A DNA stretch of 55,970 nt from an uncultured beta proteobacterium (GTDB lineage Bacteria > Pseudomonadota > Gammaproteobacteria > Burkholderiales > Burkholderiaceae). Below are positions 44,457-52,973 of this stretch, one piece after another; the first letter of the stretch is position 1, and each line of letters opens with the position of its first letter. A program made the position numbers and the translations under genes. The notes below the pieces were generated by a model. The model was given only the letters and a program-made list of their open reading frames with translations, ran no database searches and was not told the DNA's origin. Location: NCBI GenBank assembly GCA_903935355.1, contig CAIZRK010000040.1, forward strand, positions 1 through 55,970. Reading direction: 5' to 3'.

Positions 44457-45038
44457 TTACTTTTTAGGAGTTACAAAACCAATAGCAGTGTCGTCCACAA
44501 ACTCAACTATGACATCGTCACCAGCTTTAAATTTCTCCAGTCCAAGAACTGCTTTGTCAACTTTAACCTTTTGTTTCTCACCACTTGGTAGTGTGAAAGT
44601 AACTACACGGGTTTTTGCATCGATTGTGCTGATTTTTACTGTGGCATAAACAGTATCAGTGATTTCTTCAAATGGCTTAGCAGATCCTTTGCCAGCAATC
44701 ACAACTGAACGAACACTAGAAACGCCTGGCTTAGCATCTTTGGGAGCAACTACTAAACCAACTGCAATCGCTTGTGCGTGCTCAACAACAAATATATCGC
44801 CCTTTTTTACTTTATCTAAATCATTGACTTGCTTTGATACGTTCATTTGAGCCAAGTTACCATTAGCATCTTTTAAAACAACGATACGTTTTTTAGCATC
44901 TACCGAATCTACAGTAGCCGTTAACACGATTACTTCAGCAGCAAGTGGCAGCATTTTTGTTGGGGCTTGCGCAAAAACAGATGAAGCAACAACTAAACCA
45001 AGTGCAGCAATTAATGTAGCTAGTAAGTTTTTCTTCAA
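44457..45038 (-). CDS. Secreted protein with two tandem similar beta domains
   Basis: A 193-residue protein with a signal peptide (KKNLLATLIAALGLVVASSV, cleaved after FAQ). The start is TTG 45038, set five bases after AGGAG; the longer frame upstream has no Shine-Dalgarno sequence. The mature part has two units of about 65 residues with the same pattern. Unit 1: ATVDSVDAKKRIVVLKDANG, VSKQVNDLDKVKKGDIFVVE, AIAVGLV. Unit 2: VKISTIDAKTRVVTFTLPSG, VDKAVLGLEKFKAGDDVIVE, TAIGFV. This looks like an internal duplication of an OB- or SH3-like barrel. No family or function is recognised. It is probably periplasmic. Confidence 0.72.
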   Translation of the reverse strand: MKKNLLATLIAALGLVVASSVFAQAPTKMLPLAAEVIVLTATVDSVDAKKRIVVLKDANGNLAQMNVSKQVNDLDKVKKGDIFVVEHAQAIAVGLVVAPKDAKPGVSSVRSVVIAGKGSAKPFEEITDTVYATVKISTIDAKTRVVTFTLPSGEKQKVKVDKAVLGLEKFKAGDDVIVEFVDDTAIGFVTPKK

Positions 45039-45239
45039 AATAACTCCTAAGAGAATAAAGGGTTGTAAGTGGCGCCCTGGAAAGCGCCTGAAAATCATTG
45101 TAACCATGATCTTGGGCAACTAGATGGCTCTAGGGCTAATATAGCGGACTTAGGCAGCTTAGATTTGATACATTATTAAAACAAGGGCTAATAGACGCTT
45201 ATCTCTTGCTTAACCACCCGTTTAAATTAGGTATATAGC

Positions 45240-45662
45240 GTGATTTTGATTCAATCTTGGGATGAAGCCGAAAATCAGGCCTACCCCGTTAGATATGCCG
45301 TTTTTGTCCTCGAGCAAGGGATTCCCGAGGTGCTCGAACTCGACGAGTTTGACCTCAAAGCTACTCATGCCTTGGCCTTTTTTAATAATCAATGCGTCGG
45401 TACGGCACGTCTTATCAAGATTTCAAGCATTTGCGGTCAAATTGGTCGTATGGCAGTATTGGCAGACTATCGTCAGCAAGGTATCGGCGGGCAACTATTA
45501 GGAGCCTTAATTGAATATGGAAAAGAGCAAGGTATGGTTGAGTATCTCTTGCACGCCCAACTTGCGGCCATTCCTTTTTATGAAAAGTTTGGCTTTGTTC
45601 CTCAAGGCGAGGTTTACGATGAAGCGGGATGCTTGCATCGTAATATGATGCTTTTAATCTAA
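45240..45662 (+). CDS. GNAT-family N-acetyltransferase
   Basis: A 140-residue GNAT protein. IQSWDEAENQAYPVRYAVFV is a typical N-terminus of ElaA-like members, GRMAVLADYRQQGIGGQLLG holds the acetyl-CoA pyrophosphate loop (Q/RxxGxG/A), and AIPFYEKFGFVPQGE marks motif B. The substrate is unknown. The start is GTG 45240 and no clear Shine-Dalgarno sequence precedes it. The thioesterase gene follows after 17 bp. Confidence 0.88.
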   Translation: MILIQSWDEAENQAYPVRYAVFVLEQGIPEVLELDEFDLKATHALAFFNNQCVGTARLIKISSICGQIGRMAVLADYRQQGIGGQLLGALIEYGKEQGMVEYLLHAQLAAIPFYEKFGFVPQGEVYDEAGCLHRNMMLLI

Positions 45663-45679
45663 AACACTGTTTAATACTA

Positions 45680-46102
45680 ATGACCCCCTCTTCTGATTCT
45701 TCGCCATTTTTCTTTCGGGTTTGCTACTCTGATACTGATGCGGCAGGCTTTGTTTACCATGCCCGCTATCTAGAGATATTTGAACGTAGTCGCGCGCAAT
45801 GGCTTTATGAGCGCAACTTGAGTCCTTCTCAATTAGTCTCTGAATTTGGCATCCTTCTCCCTGTTAGAGAGCTCACCATGAACTTTCATAGGCCAGGTCG
45901 CTTAGATGATCTTTTAAGTATTGATCAGGTAATTGAGCATCGGGGGCGCACCCAAATTGCTGTAAAGCAAACTGCTCAACGAATTAGCAAGAATGCAAAG
46001 CCAGAGTTGATTGCCAGCGCTCTACTTCATATAGTTTGTGTTGATGCCACCACCTTAAAGCCCAAAGGCTTCCCAGATTGGCTGTTTGCTACTGGGCAAT
46101 AG
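45680..46102 (+). CDS. YbgC/4HBT-family acyl-CoA thioesterase
   Basis: A 140-residue hotdog-fold protein. FRVCYSDTDAAGFVYHARYL, with the catalytic aspartate, then EIFERSRAQWL is the signature of the 4-hydroxybenzoyl-CoA thioesterase/YbgC family. It hydrolyses short acyl-CoA or related thioesters. It follows the GNAT gene by 17 bp on the same strand and may be co-transcribed. Unlike tol-pal-linked ybgC, no tolQRAB genes are near. Confidence 0.9.
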   Translation: MTPSSDSSPFFFRVCYSDTDAAGFVYHARYLEIFERSRAQWLYERNLSPSQLVSEFGILLPVRELTMNFHRPGRLDDLLSIDQVIEHRGRTQIAVKQTAQRISKNAKPELIASALLHIVCVDATTLKPKGFPDWLFATGQ

Positions 46103-46206
46103 CTTAAAATACAATCTCTTACTGCAAACGCTCCAAGTGTGGCAGCTCACCCCATTGGCCGGGATAGTCGTTTAATTGAATACGGGCCAATTTTCTTTTG
46201 GCTCCT

Positions 46207-47505
46207 ATGTTATTTACCGATCTTGGTTTATCAGCGCCCCTTCTACGTGCAATTAAAGAAGAAGGTTATACCGTCCCCACCCCTATTCAAGCAAAATCGA
46301 TTCCTGCCGTATTAAAAGGCGGTGATTTACTAGCTGCCGCTCAGACTGGCACAGGTAAAACGGCAGGCTTTACCCTGCCTATTTTGCAACGCTTAAGTAG
46401 TAGTGCAAAACCGGGTGCTGGAAAGCATCTGCTCCGCGTCCTGATCTTGACCCCTACCCGAGAATTAGCAGCTCAGGTTCAAGAATCAGTCCTCACTTAC
46501 GGTAAATACACTGGCCTCAAGTCAGCTGTAATCTTTGGTGGGGTTGGCGCCAATCCACAGATTAAGGCGATTCAAGCGGGCTTAGATATTCTGGTTGCCA
46601 CCCCAGGCCGCCTTCTTGATTTAATGTCACAAAAATGCGTATCTCTAGAAGCTATTGAGATTCTAGTTTTAGATGAAGCCGATCGCATGCTAGATATGGG
46701 ATTTTTACGAGATATCAAAAAGATTTTGGCAGCCCTCCCAAAAAAACGCCAGAACTTACTCTTTTCGGCAACCTTTTCTGCAGAAATTAAAGCGCTTGCA
46801 GATGGCTTGCTAAATTCTCCCGCGTTGATTGAAGTGGCTCGTAGTAATAGCGCTAATGAAGCCATTGCACAGTTAATTCATCCGGTAGATAGAGCTAAGA
46901 AACACCCTTTATTAGCACATCTCATTAGCAGCAATGGCTGGAAACAGGTCTTAGTTTTCACGCGTACTAAACATGGCGCCAATAAATTAGTTACCCAATT
47001 AGAAAAAGATGGAATCACTTGTATGGCGATCCACGGTAATAAAAGCCAAAGTGCCCGCACTAAAGCCTTGGCAGATTTTAAGGACGGAAAGATTACCGCA
47101 TTGGTAGCAACAGATATTGCTGCTCGAGGCATTGATATAGACCAACTGCCGCACGTTGTGAACTACGATCTTCCCAATATCTCCGAAGATTATGTTCATC
47201 GTATCGGCCGTACAGGCAGAGCCGGCTCTAATGGCGTGGCCGTATCCTTAGTATGCGTTGACGAACATCAAATGCTCAGAGATATTGAAAAGCTAATAAA
47301 ACAAAAACTTCCACAAGAAGTAATCCCAGGATTTGAGCCTGACCCCAATGCCGTGGCGCAGCCGATTCAATTGCGCAGTCAGCAACCCCATCAATCCAGA
47401 AAACCTAAAGCAGTTAGTGGAACAGCCACTGCCAGTGCTAAATCAAGAACGGATAAACCAACAGCAAAACGCAGTAGTCCCCCTAAACGTTCTTTTGGCA
47501 GATAA
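46207..47505 (+). CDS. rhlE: DEAD-box RNA helicase RhlE
   Basis: A 432-residue DEAD-box helicase. Motif Q is [13 protein letters not shown], motif I is [15 protein letters not shown], then PTREL (Ia), TPGR (Ib), [12 protein letters not shown] (II), FSATFS (III), [11 protein letters not shown] (V) and [10 protein letters not shown] (VI). The C-terminal tail is basic and rich in serine, threonine and lysine ([20 protein letters not shown]), as in RhlE proteins involved in ribosome assembly and RNA turnover. The ATG at 46207 (MLFTDLGLS) is preferred over TTG 46198. Confidence 0.94.
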   Translation: MLFTDLGLSAPLLRAIKEEGYTVPTPIQAKSIPAVLKGGDLLAAAQTGTGKTAGFTLPILQRLSSSAKPGAGKHLLRVLILTPTRELAAQVQESVLTYGKYTGLKSAVIFGGVGANPQIKAIQAGLDILVATPGRLLDLMSQKCVSLEAIEILVLDEADRMLDMGFLRDIKKILAALPKKRQNLLFSATFSAEIKALADGLLNSPALIEVARSNSANEAIAQLIHPVDRAKKHPLLAHLISSNGWKQVLVFTRTKHGANKLVTQLEKDGITCMAIHGNKSQSARTKALADFKDGKITALVATDIAARGIDIDQLPHVVNYDLPNISEDYVHRIGRTGRAGSNGVAVSLVCVDEHQMLRDIEKLIKQKLPQEVIPGFEPDPNAVAQPIQLRSQQPHQSRKPKAVSGTATASAKSRTDKPTAKRSSPPKRSFGR

Positions 47506-47562
47506 AATAAAATACATTGATCTGTATTGCACTGACTACCTCATTTAAATTAAGTATTTTTT

Positions 47563-48618
47563 ATGACTACATCACCAGAACCTAGGCTGACATCCCTCTC
47601 ACACGGAGGCGGGTGCGGATGCAAGATTGCCCCAAACACTCTCTCGGAGATTCTCAAGAGCGTTCCTCATATTCCTTTTCCAAAAGAGCTATTGATCGGA
47701 ATTGAAACGTCTGATGATGCGGCGGTATATCAAATCAATGAGACGCAAGCAATTGTGGCGACCACGGATTTTTTTATGCCTATAGTGGATGACCCATTTG
47801 ATTTTGGAAAGATAGCGGCAACCAATGCAATTAGCGATATTTATGCGATGGGTGGTACACCACTCTTTGCCTTAGCCCTTGTAGGAATGCCCATCAAGGT
47901 TCTTTCTAATCAGACTATTGCCCGTATTCTAGAAGGTGGAGCTCAAGCGTGCCGGGAAGCCGGTATACCAATTGCTGGTGGTCATACCATTGATTCGGTA
48001 GAGCCAATTTATGGTTTAGTAGCTATTGGCCTTATTGATCCAAAACGCGTGAAGAGTAATGCTGCTGCCAAGGTTGATGATGTACTTATTTTAGGTAAGC
48101 CTATTGGGGTTGGCATTCTTTCGGCTGCCCTCAAAAAAGATCTATTAAGTCCTGCTGGCTATCAAGAGATGATTAGCAATACCACCAAGCTTAATATTGC
48201 AGGGCCCGATCTTGCTAAATTAGCAGGTGTGCACGCCATAACAGATGTCACAGGATTTGGATTAGCTGGTCATACCCTGGAGCTAGCGCGGGGCTCCAAT
48301 TGCACTGCGCATATTGACTGGCATTGCGTACCCCTACTCTCTAAGGTTCAAGAACTTGCCGATCAAGGCATTATTACTGGTGCGTCTGATCGCAATTGGC
48401 AAAGCTATGGCAAGGAGGTTTCATTGCCTAATAAATTCTCTGCTGCACAACTAGCATTGCTAACGGATCCACAAACTAGCGGCGGCCTATTGGTATCTTG
48501 TAGCCCAGAATCAGTCGATCAGGTTTTGGCTATTTTTCATGATCATCAGTTTTTTAATGCACAAGTCATTGGAAAAATGTCTCAAAAACAAGAACAGCCC
48601 TTAGTAATATCTGATTAG
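47563..48618 (+). CDS. selD: Selenophosphate synthase SelD
   Basis: A 351-residue SelD. The flexible N-terminal loop is SHGGGCGCKIAP with catalytic Cys18 and Lys21 (matching Cys17 and Lys20 in E. coli). ETSDDAAVYQIN, TTDFFMPIVDDPFDFGKIAA, NAISDIYAMGG and DVTGFGLAGH are typical. It makes selenophosphate from selenide and ATP. It is the Cys form, not selenocysteine. No selA, selB or mnmH (selU) is in the window, and the formate dehydrogenase here uses Cys. Its end overlaps the convergent HIBADH-family gene by four bases. Confidence 0.96.
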   Translation: MTTSPEPRLTSLSHGGGCGCKIAPNTLSEILKSVPHIPFPKELLIGIETSDDAAVYQINETQAIVATTDFFMPIVDDPFDFGKIAATNAISDIYAMGGTPLFALALVGMPIKVLSNQTIARILEGGAQACREAGIPIAGGHTIDSVEPIYGLVAIGLIDPKRVKSNAAAKVDDVLILGKPIGVGILSAALKKDLLSPAGYQEMISNTTKLNIAGPDLAKLAGVHAITDVTGFGLAGHTLELARGSNCTAHIDWHCVPLLSKVQELADQGIITGASDRNWQSYGKEVSLPNKFSAAQLALLTDPQTSGGLLVSCSPESVDQVLAIFHDHQFFNAQVIGKMSQKQEQPLVISD

Positions 48619-49496
48619 TTTGCTTTAAGATTAAAGACGCTAGAAAAGTCTAGCTCGCCATTACCCGCTTTGCTGTGAGCTTTATACAGGTCATGCGCTA
48701 CCTTACCCAAGGGAATATATGCCTCCAAGCCCTGCGCATTTTCCACCGCTAAACCTAGATCTTTAAGCATAAGATCTACTCCAAATCCGCCTGCATAACC
48801 CTTAGAGGACGGAACACTCTCCATCACACCGGGGCACGGGTTATATAATTCCAAGGCCCAATTACTCCCTGAGCTCTTGGTCATAATGTCTGATAGCACC
48901 TTTGGATCCATGCCATTAGCAATGCCTAAACGCAAGGCCTCACTCGTGCCTAGCATCTGTATACCTAAGAGCATATTGTTACAAACTTTGACAGTTTGAC
49001 CACTTCCATTACTACCAGCATGAAAAATGTTCTTGCCCATCTTTTCTAGTAATGGCCTAGCTTTTTCTACATCCTGGACATTACCACCAACCATAAATGT
49101 CAGAGTGCCTGCTTGTGCTCCTGCGGTCCCACCTGAAACAGGTGCATCAATCATCGCCAACCCTTTTGCTTTAGCTTGAGCAGCTAGGTCTTGAGAAACT
49201 TTTGGAGAAATCGTTGAACAATCAATAATAAGTGCATCTGCTTGAGCAAAACTAAGTAGGCCTCTATCGCCAAGATATAAGCCCTCAACATGACGAGATG
49301 CTGGGAGCATGCTAATGATGACCTTTGCCCCTTGCACTGCCTCGCTAGTATTTTGAGCGGGTATACCTCCAGTCTTGCTAAAGATATCTAGTTGAGCTTG
49401 AACCAAATCAAACCCTGTGACCTGGTAACCTGCTTTAAGTAAATTCAAGGCCATGGGAAGACCCATATTGCCCAAACCTATAAATGCTACCTTCAT
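48615..49496 (-). CDS. 3-hydroxyisobutyrate dehydrogenase family protein
   Basis: A 293-residue beta-hydroxyacid dehydrogenase. VAFIGLGNMGLPMALNLLKA is the NAD(P) binding fold, DAPVSGGTAGAQAGTLTFMV holds the substrate-binding segment, and GSGQTVKVCNNMLLG contains the catalytic lysine. MVGGNVQDVEKARPLLEKMG follows the usual pattern. Length and C-terminal sequence (YIPLGKVAHDLYKAH) favour 3-hydroxyisobutyrate dehydrogenase (MmsB), but tartronate-semialdehyde reductase is possible. No other valine-degradation genes are adjacent. It is convergent with selD, overlapping it by 4 bases. Confidence 0.88.
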   Translation of the reverse strand: MKVAFIGLGNMGLPMALNLLKAGYQVTGFDLVQAQLDIFSKTGGIPAQNTSEAVQGAKVIISMLPASRHVEGLYLGDRGLLSFAQADALIIDCSTISPKVSQDLAAQAKAKGLAMIDAPVSGGTAGAQAGTLTFMVGGNVQDVEKARPLLEKMGKNIFHAGSNGSGQTVKVCNNMLLGIQMLGTSEALRLGIANGMDPKVLSDIMTKSSGSNWALELYNPCPGVMESVPSSKGYAGGFGVDLMLKDLGLAVENAQGLEAYIPLGKVAHDLYKAHSKAGNGELDFSSVFNLKAN

Positions 49497-49583
49497 ACGA
49501 CCTCCATCTCTTTATGCAATTATCCCAATCCCTCACTATAGCTTGCTTATAAACTACCAGAAACACACAACAAGGACAGAACC

Positions 49584-49877
49584 ATGAGCACTAAAGTGAT
49601 TGGCTTAATGCAGCTACTGGACTTAGATTCTTTTGAAGAGTATCGAGGACGCGTAGGACAGACAGTAGCGCTTTTCCAGGGCAAGATATTGTCTCGTGGC
49701 ACCGTCACCAAGGTCTTTTGGAATGAGCTCGGCTGTGAAACCTTTAATACCATTGTAGAACTAGAGTTTCCAAGTCAAGCAAAGGCTCAAGAGTGGTCCT
49801 CAAGTCCAGAGTACCAAAATTTAATCGCAGTGAGAAGTCGGGCTATGAAATTGACCTTATTTGCAGCAGAAATATAA
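49584..49877 (+). CDS. DUF1330 family protein
   Basis: A 97-residue protein with the alpha/beta ferredoxin-like pattern of DUF1330. GLMQLLDLDSFEEYRGRVGQ, then TIVELEFPSQAKAQEWSSSP and YQNLIAVRSRAMKLTLFAAE match. Function of the family is not known; dimeric alpha-beta barrel members are often enzymes or binding proteins. ATG 49584 is preceded by AAGGAC. It is followed by a hairpin that also serves the minus-strand gene. Confidence 0.8.
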   Translation: MSTKVIGLMQLLDLDSFEEYRGRVGQTVALFQGKILSRGTVTKVFWNELGCETFNTIVELEFPSQAKAQEWSSSPEYQNLIAVRSRAMKLTLFAAEI

Positions 49878-49884
49878 AAAAATA

Positions 49885-49913
49885 AAGCCTAGCTCCTTGT
49901 GGGGGCTAGGCTT
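49885..49913 (-). terminator. Terminator between convergent genes
   Basis: AAGCCTAGC / GCTAGGCTT with an 11-base loop. On the minus strand it is followed by TATTTTTTTATA, so it best ends the transcript of the small gene at 49937. It may also act for the DUF1330 gene. Confidence 0.82.
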
Positions 49914-49936
49914 GATATATCAGGGATGGATCAGAA

Positions 49937-50125
49937 TTACTTCTTAGCTTCCATTGCTTCTTTAGTTGCAGTGATTTCTTTACGACGTTCTTTGCATGCA
50001 CCAGCAATCTCTTGCAAAGCTTTGCGAGCACGTGCGGCAGATGCCTTAATGCCTTTTTCAATAAACTTTTCGTTCTCTGCTTTGTACGCTTCGAACGCAG
50101 CTAGCAATGTATCGTGTTGTGACAT
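49937..50125 (-). CDS. 62-residue lysine-rich helical protein
   Basis: A 62-residue protein, almost entirely helical by composition: MSQHDTLLAAFEAYKAENEK, then IKASAARARKALQEIAGACK, ERRKEITATKEAMEAKK. It is rich in lysine, alanine and glutamate. The ATG 50125 has GGAG at ideal spacing. A dedicated terminator follows, so it is a real single-gene unit. I do not recognise a characterised family. It may be a small nucleic-acid-binding or histone-like protein, but this is a guess from composition. Confidence 0.7.
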   Translation of the reverse strand: MSQHDTLLAAFEAYKAENEKFIEKGIKASAARARKALQEIAGACKERRKEITATKEAMEAKK

Positions 50126-50435
50126 CTTGTCTCCTATGTTTCAAATAAATATATGAGGTTTTAGCTCCGAATCAGTATATCCCTATAAAAACATTAGGAT
50201 TTAAGAATCTGAATCAGGGATAACTCTTAGTCGAGAAGTCCTAGGTCATCTAGTGTAGCAAGAATACATAGCTACTGAAATACCTGCTAAATCATGAAAA
50301 TAGCCATTTAAATGCCTTTAAAGTGGGTTTTTAACTGGAGTAATGCTATTTCTTGATCTGCGCATTGGTAATTTTAATTTTTTACATCTCATCGGGTTTT
50401 AAAAATACAGATGGTTTGCAGTTGTATCTCAAAAT
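50126..50435. other. 310-bp region without a gene
   Basis: AT-rich spacer between the small lysine-rich protein gene and the lipoprotein gene at 50451. It contains short partial repeats of GAATCAG (50172 and 50211) and an ATCCCT / AGGGAT inverted pair around 50179-50220, with no convincing ORF, tRNA or terminator. A promoter for the minus-strand gene is likely in the first 60 bases but was not defined. Confidence 0.6.
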
Positions 50436-50450
50436 ATGGATATTCTATTA

Positions 50451-50762
50451 ATGATGAAAAGAGTTCGACCCTACTTTGCTAGCATTCTCACCATCTCATT
50501 GTTAGGCCTTACCGCTTGTGAGCGAGAAACTTATACAACTTGGTCCTGCAAAAATTTTGAGGGAGATAAAAATGTCATGATTCTTAAAAAAGCTCAGATG
50601 CAATTTTTAGGCAAGAACTTAAACTATTGCGGAAGTCTTGGAAATAAGAGCTATTTCGATATTAATTGCCCCGCTCAAATTGAGAATGCTAATCTCGTAT
50701 TTATTCCGAGCAATGGCAGCCTTTTAACTGATAGTAAAAATTATCAATGCGATGCCCTTTAA
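50451..50762 (+). CDS. Putative lipoprotein of unknown function
   Basis: A 103-residue protein with a lipoprotein signal: MMKRVRPYFASILTISLLG then LTAC as lipobox. The mature domain of about 80 residues has four further cysteines (TWSCKNF, LNYCGSL, DINCPAQ, NYQCDAL), spaced as two possible disulfides. Three adjacent ATGs are possible starts; ATG 50451 or 50454 gives a normal signal, and 50436 an extra five residues. It overlaps the next gene by 11 bases. I do not recognise the family. Confidence 0.62.
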   Translation: MMKRVRPYFASILTISLLGLTACERETYTTWSCKNFEGDKNVMILKKAQMQFLGKNLNYCGSLGNKSYFDINCPAQIENANLVFIPSNGSLLTDSKNYQCDAL

Positions 50763-50988
50763 GATAACAAACTCTCTGAGCCCTAAAAAACTCTTGCTGA
50801 GTAAGTGGACCGCAGTTCATCCAACACATCAGCGAAAACATTTTCTAGTGATTAAAGTTATTGTTCCAGAAGCGCCAAATGAGATGATTCAATTTGTAGA
50901 ACTAGAAGCAGTATTTGATAAAAGGGTTGAGCAAATAGCCTGGCGTGAACTTACCAAACGTGAGCTATGGCAGCAGGGCTGGCTGTAA
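50752..50988 (+). CDS. TIGR02450-family tryptophan-rich protein
   Basis: A 78-residue protein. NSLSPKKLLLSKWTAVHPTH followed by RKHFLVIKVIVPEAPNEM and VELEAVFDKRVEQIAWRELT match the small Trp-rich conserved family TIGR02450, whose function is not known. It overlaps the preceding lipoprotein gene by 11 bases in another frame, so translation could be coupled. A bidirectional terminator follows directly. Confidence 0.82.
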   Translation: MPFKITNSLSPKKLLLSKWTAVHPTHQRKHFLVIKVIVPEAPNEMIQFVELEAVFDKRVEQIAWRELTKRELWQQGWL

Positions 50989-50991
50989 AAA

Positions 50992-51011
50992 AGCCGCCAG
51001 TAACGGCGGCT
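50992..51011. terminator. Bidirectional terminator
   Basis: AGCCGCC / GGCGGCT with a 6-base loop. Plus strand continues as GATTTTT; minus strand continues as TTTTTT. It lies between the stops of convergent genes at 50988 and 51033. Confidence 0.9.
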
Positions 51012-51032
51012 GATTTTTAACAAGGGTAATTT

Positions 51033-51566
51033 TTACTTGCTAACCTTCTTTTTGGCTGCAGGTGCTTTATTGACATGCTCTTCAATATTTCTTTCAGCAG
51101 CCTCAGCTACTTGATTGACAATACGACGCCCTTCTTTGAACATCTTCTGGCCCGTAGTAGACATATCATGAACCACCTTAGATAGTTTATCTGCCTGACT
51201 TGGTAATTTACTTTCGGCATCTTCTAACCAAGTTACTAAAGAACTGCGTACTTTCTCTAGATGTTTTTCTGTTTCATCAGCGGCATTATCTCCAAGCTCT
51301 TTTAAAACAGACTTTACTCTTTTTTGATAGGCAGTTGCCCGTTTAGCAGCTTCTTTACTAGCCGCCTCTTGCAGATCTTTTAATTTCGTAAGATCATTTT
51401 TTGCTGCAGACTTTGCGCTATCTAGGGCATTTTTCATGCTCCATTGAATTTCAGCAAGATGAGACTCACTCAAGTCTTTTGCCGCATCCAATAACTTATG
51501 AGAATAGGAAAATAATTCCTTAGCCTTTTCCTGTTGCCATACCTGAAAATCTTTCTTATCCATCAT
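51033..51566 (-). CDS. Phasin-like helical protein
   Basis: A 177-residue protein made almost wholly of amphipathic helices, with lysine- and alanine-rich repeats: SAKSAAKNDLTKLKDLQEAA, KRATAYQKRVKSVLKELGDN, then a basic end (VNKAPAAKKKVSK). The pattern is like the phasin family and the protein at 12837, which also ends in a KK-rich tail. No signal peptide. ATG 51566 or 51563 follows AAAGGAAAG. Granule binding, chromatin-like binding or a stress role is possible. Assignment is by composition only. Confidence 0.6.
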   Translation of the reverse strand: MMDKKDFQVWQQEKAKELFSYSHKLLDAAKDLSESHLAEIQWSMKNALDSAKSAAKNDLTKLKDLQEAASKEAAKRATAYQKRVKSVLKELGDNAADETEKHLEKVRSSLVTWLEDAESKLPSQADKLSKVVHDMSTTGQKMFKEGRRIVNQVAEAAERNIEEHVNKAPAAKKKVSK

Positions 51567-51681
51567 TCTTTCCTTTAGCTAGATTATTGAAATACCACTT
51601 TTTGACTACACCTCCCTTTTAACTCTATACCGAATTGAGCTCCTTGCCAATTCCCTTGATTCGTAGAGCTAAAATAATCTA

Positions 51682-52071
51682 ATGAGCGAGCTAAAAACCC
51701 CTTATGAACTTATTGGCGGAGCCACTAAAGTCGGTGAATTAGTAGACCGCTTCTATGATTTAATGGCGCTAGAAGAACAGTTTGCTGATTTAAGGGCGAT
51801 GCACGCCCAAGATCTCTCTATGGCCCGAGAAAAACTCACCTTATTCTTGATTGGCTGGATGGGCGGACCAGATCTATTCTCAGCAAAATATGGGCATCCA
51901 ATGCTGAGGGCAAAACATCTCCCTTTTAAAATTGGTCTAAAAGAACGCAATCAATGGTTAGCCTGTATGTATCGAGCAATGGAAGACTGTGGTGTTCAAG
52001 GCGAGTTTGCTACCAAGCTAGAGCAAGCGCTTTTCAATACTGCAGACTGGATGAGAAACCAACCAAACTAA
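51682..52071 (+). CDS. Group II truncated hemoglobin
   Basis: A 129-residue globin. YELIGGATKVGELVDRFYDL is the typical start, followed by MGGPDLFSAKYGHPMLRAKH with the proximal histidine region. Its tryptophans (FLIGWMGGPD and NQWLACMYRAM) are those of group II truncated globins. They bind oxygen or nitric oxide and some handle nitrosative stress. No sulfur or NO genes adjoin, so the role is not defined. Confidence 0.88.
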   Translation: MSELKTPYELIGGATKVGELVDRFYDLMALEEQFADLRAMHAQDLSMAREKLTLFLIGWMGGPDLFSAKYGHPMLRAKHLPFKIGLKERNQWLACMYRAMEDCGVQGEFATKLEQALFNTADWMRNQPN

Positions 52072-52193
52072 TTGCTGTTTCCATTTTTAAAAATATCCCG
52101 ATAAGTTATATGGGCTTTCATCAATATTTATTGAGTAACTTCCATTAGATACACTAGGAGAGTTCAATATATTCTCATTTAAGGGGCATAAGT

Positions 52194-52967
52194 ATGTATG
52201 AAAATCTAATAGCCCTCATCAGCGATCCAAACGCATGGATTGCCTTTCTTACACTCTCCGCTTTAGAAATCGTATTGGGGATCGACAATATTATTTTTAT
52301 TAGCGTAATTGCTAATCGTCTTCCCGCAGAAATTAGAGATAAGGTTAGGCAATTTGGCCTCCTATTTGCCTTAATCACCCGCATCCTTTTGCTGCTCAGC
52401 TTATCGTGGGTAATGGGTCTGAATAATGCTTTGTTTACCGTGCAAGACCATGCTATCAGCGGTAGAGACTTGATCTTACTGCTCGGAGGATTTTTCCTTC
52501 TCTGGAAGGCATCCAAAGAAATTTATATCGAAGTTGAAGTGGGCGAGCATGAAGAAATCAATACTCCAAACAAAAGAGATCTAGCCAATAGCAACTCAAT
52601 GCTTAAGTTATTCATGGGGTCAATTGTCCAAATTGGCTTACTTGACATCATCTTCTCTTTAGATAGCGTGATTACTGCAGTAGGCATGGTAGATGACATT
52701 AACGTCATGATTGCGGCCGTGTTAGCATCGGTTTTCATTATGTTAATTGCGGCAAAACCCATTGGAGATTTTGTTCAGCGCCACCCATCCATCAAAGTGC
52801 TGGCTTTATCCTTTCTCACCGTTGTTGGGGTAGTTTTGATTGCTGAGGGCATGGGAGCCCATATTCCCAAAGGTTATGTGTATGTAGCGATGGCTTTTTC
52901 ACTTACTGTAGAGCTGCTCAATATTCGCTCACGGGCAAAGAAGAAACGGCTCGCTAAAACTGTCTAG
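52194..52967 (+). CDS. TerC-family membrane protein
   Basis: A 257-residue protein with about seven helices. LTLSALEIVLGIDNIIFISVI and LDIIFSLDSVITAVGMVDDI contain the paired acidic E/D motifs of the TerC family, which move metal ions (manganese in Alx/MntP-like members) or act in membrane protein maturation. The family name comes from tellurite resistance, not a proven function here. ATG 52194 is preceded by GGGG. It is convergent with the HI0933-family gene. Confidence 0.9.
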   Translation: MYENLIALISDPNAWIAFLTLSALEIVLGIDNIIFISVIANRLPAEIRDKVRQFGLLFALITRILLLLSLSWVMGLNNALFTVQDHAISGRDLILLLGGFFLLWKASKEIYIEVEVGEHEEINTPNKRDLANSNSMLKLFMGSIVQIGLLDIIFSLDSVITAVGMVDDINVMIAAVLASVFIMLIAAKPIGDFVQRHPSIKVLALSFLTVVGVVLIAEGMGAHIPKGYVYVAMAFSLTVELLNIRSRAKKKRLAKTV

Positions 52968-52973
52968 TTAGAG

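Noticed and set aside
44258-44591. Plus-strand ORF starting in the Mop region and running past the terminator
   Set aside because: It is in a different frame from the Mop domain, crosses the hairpin at 44394 and is antisense to the duplicated-domain gene.
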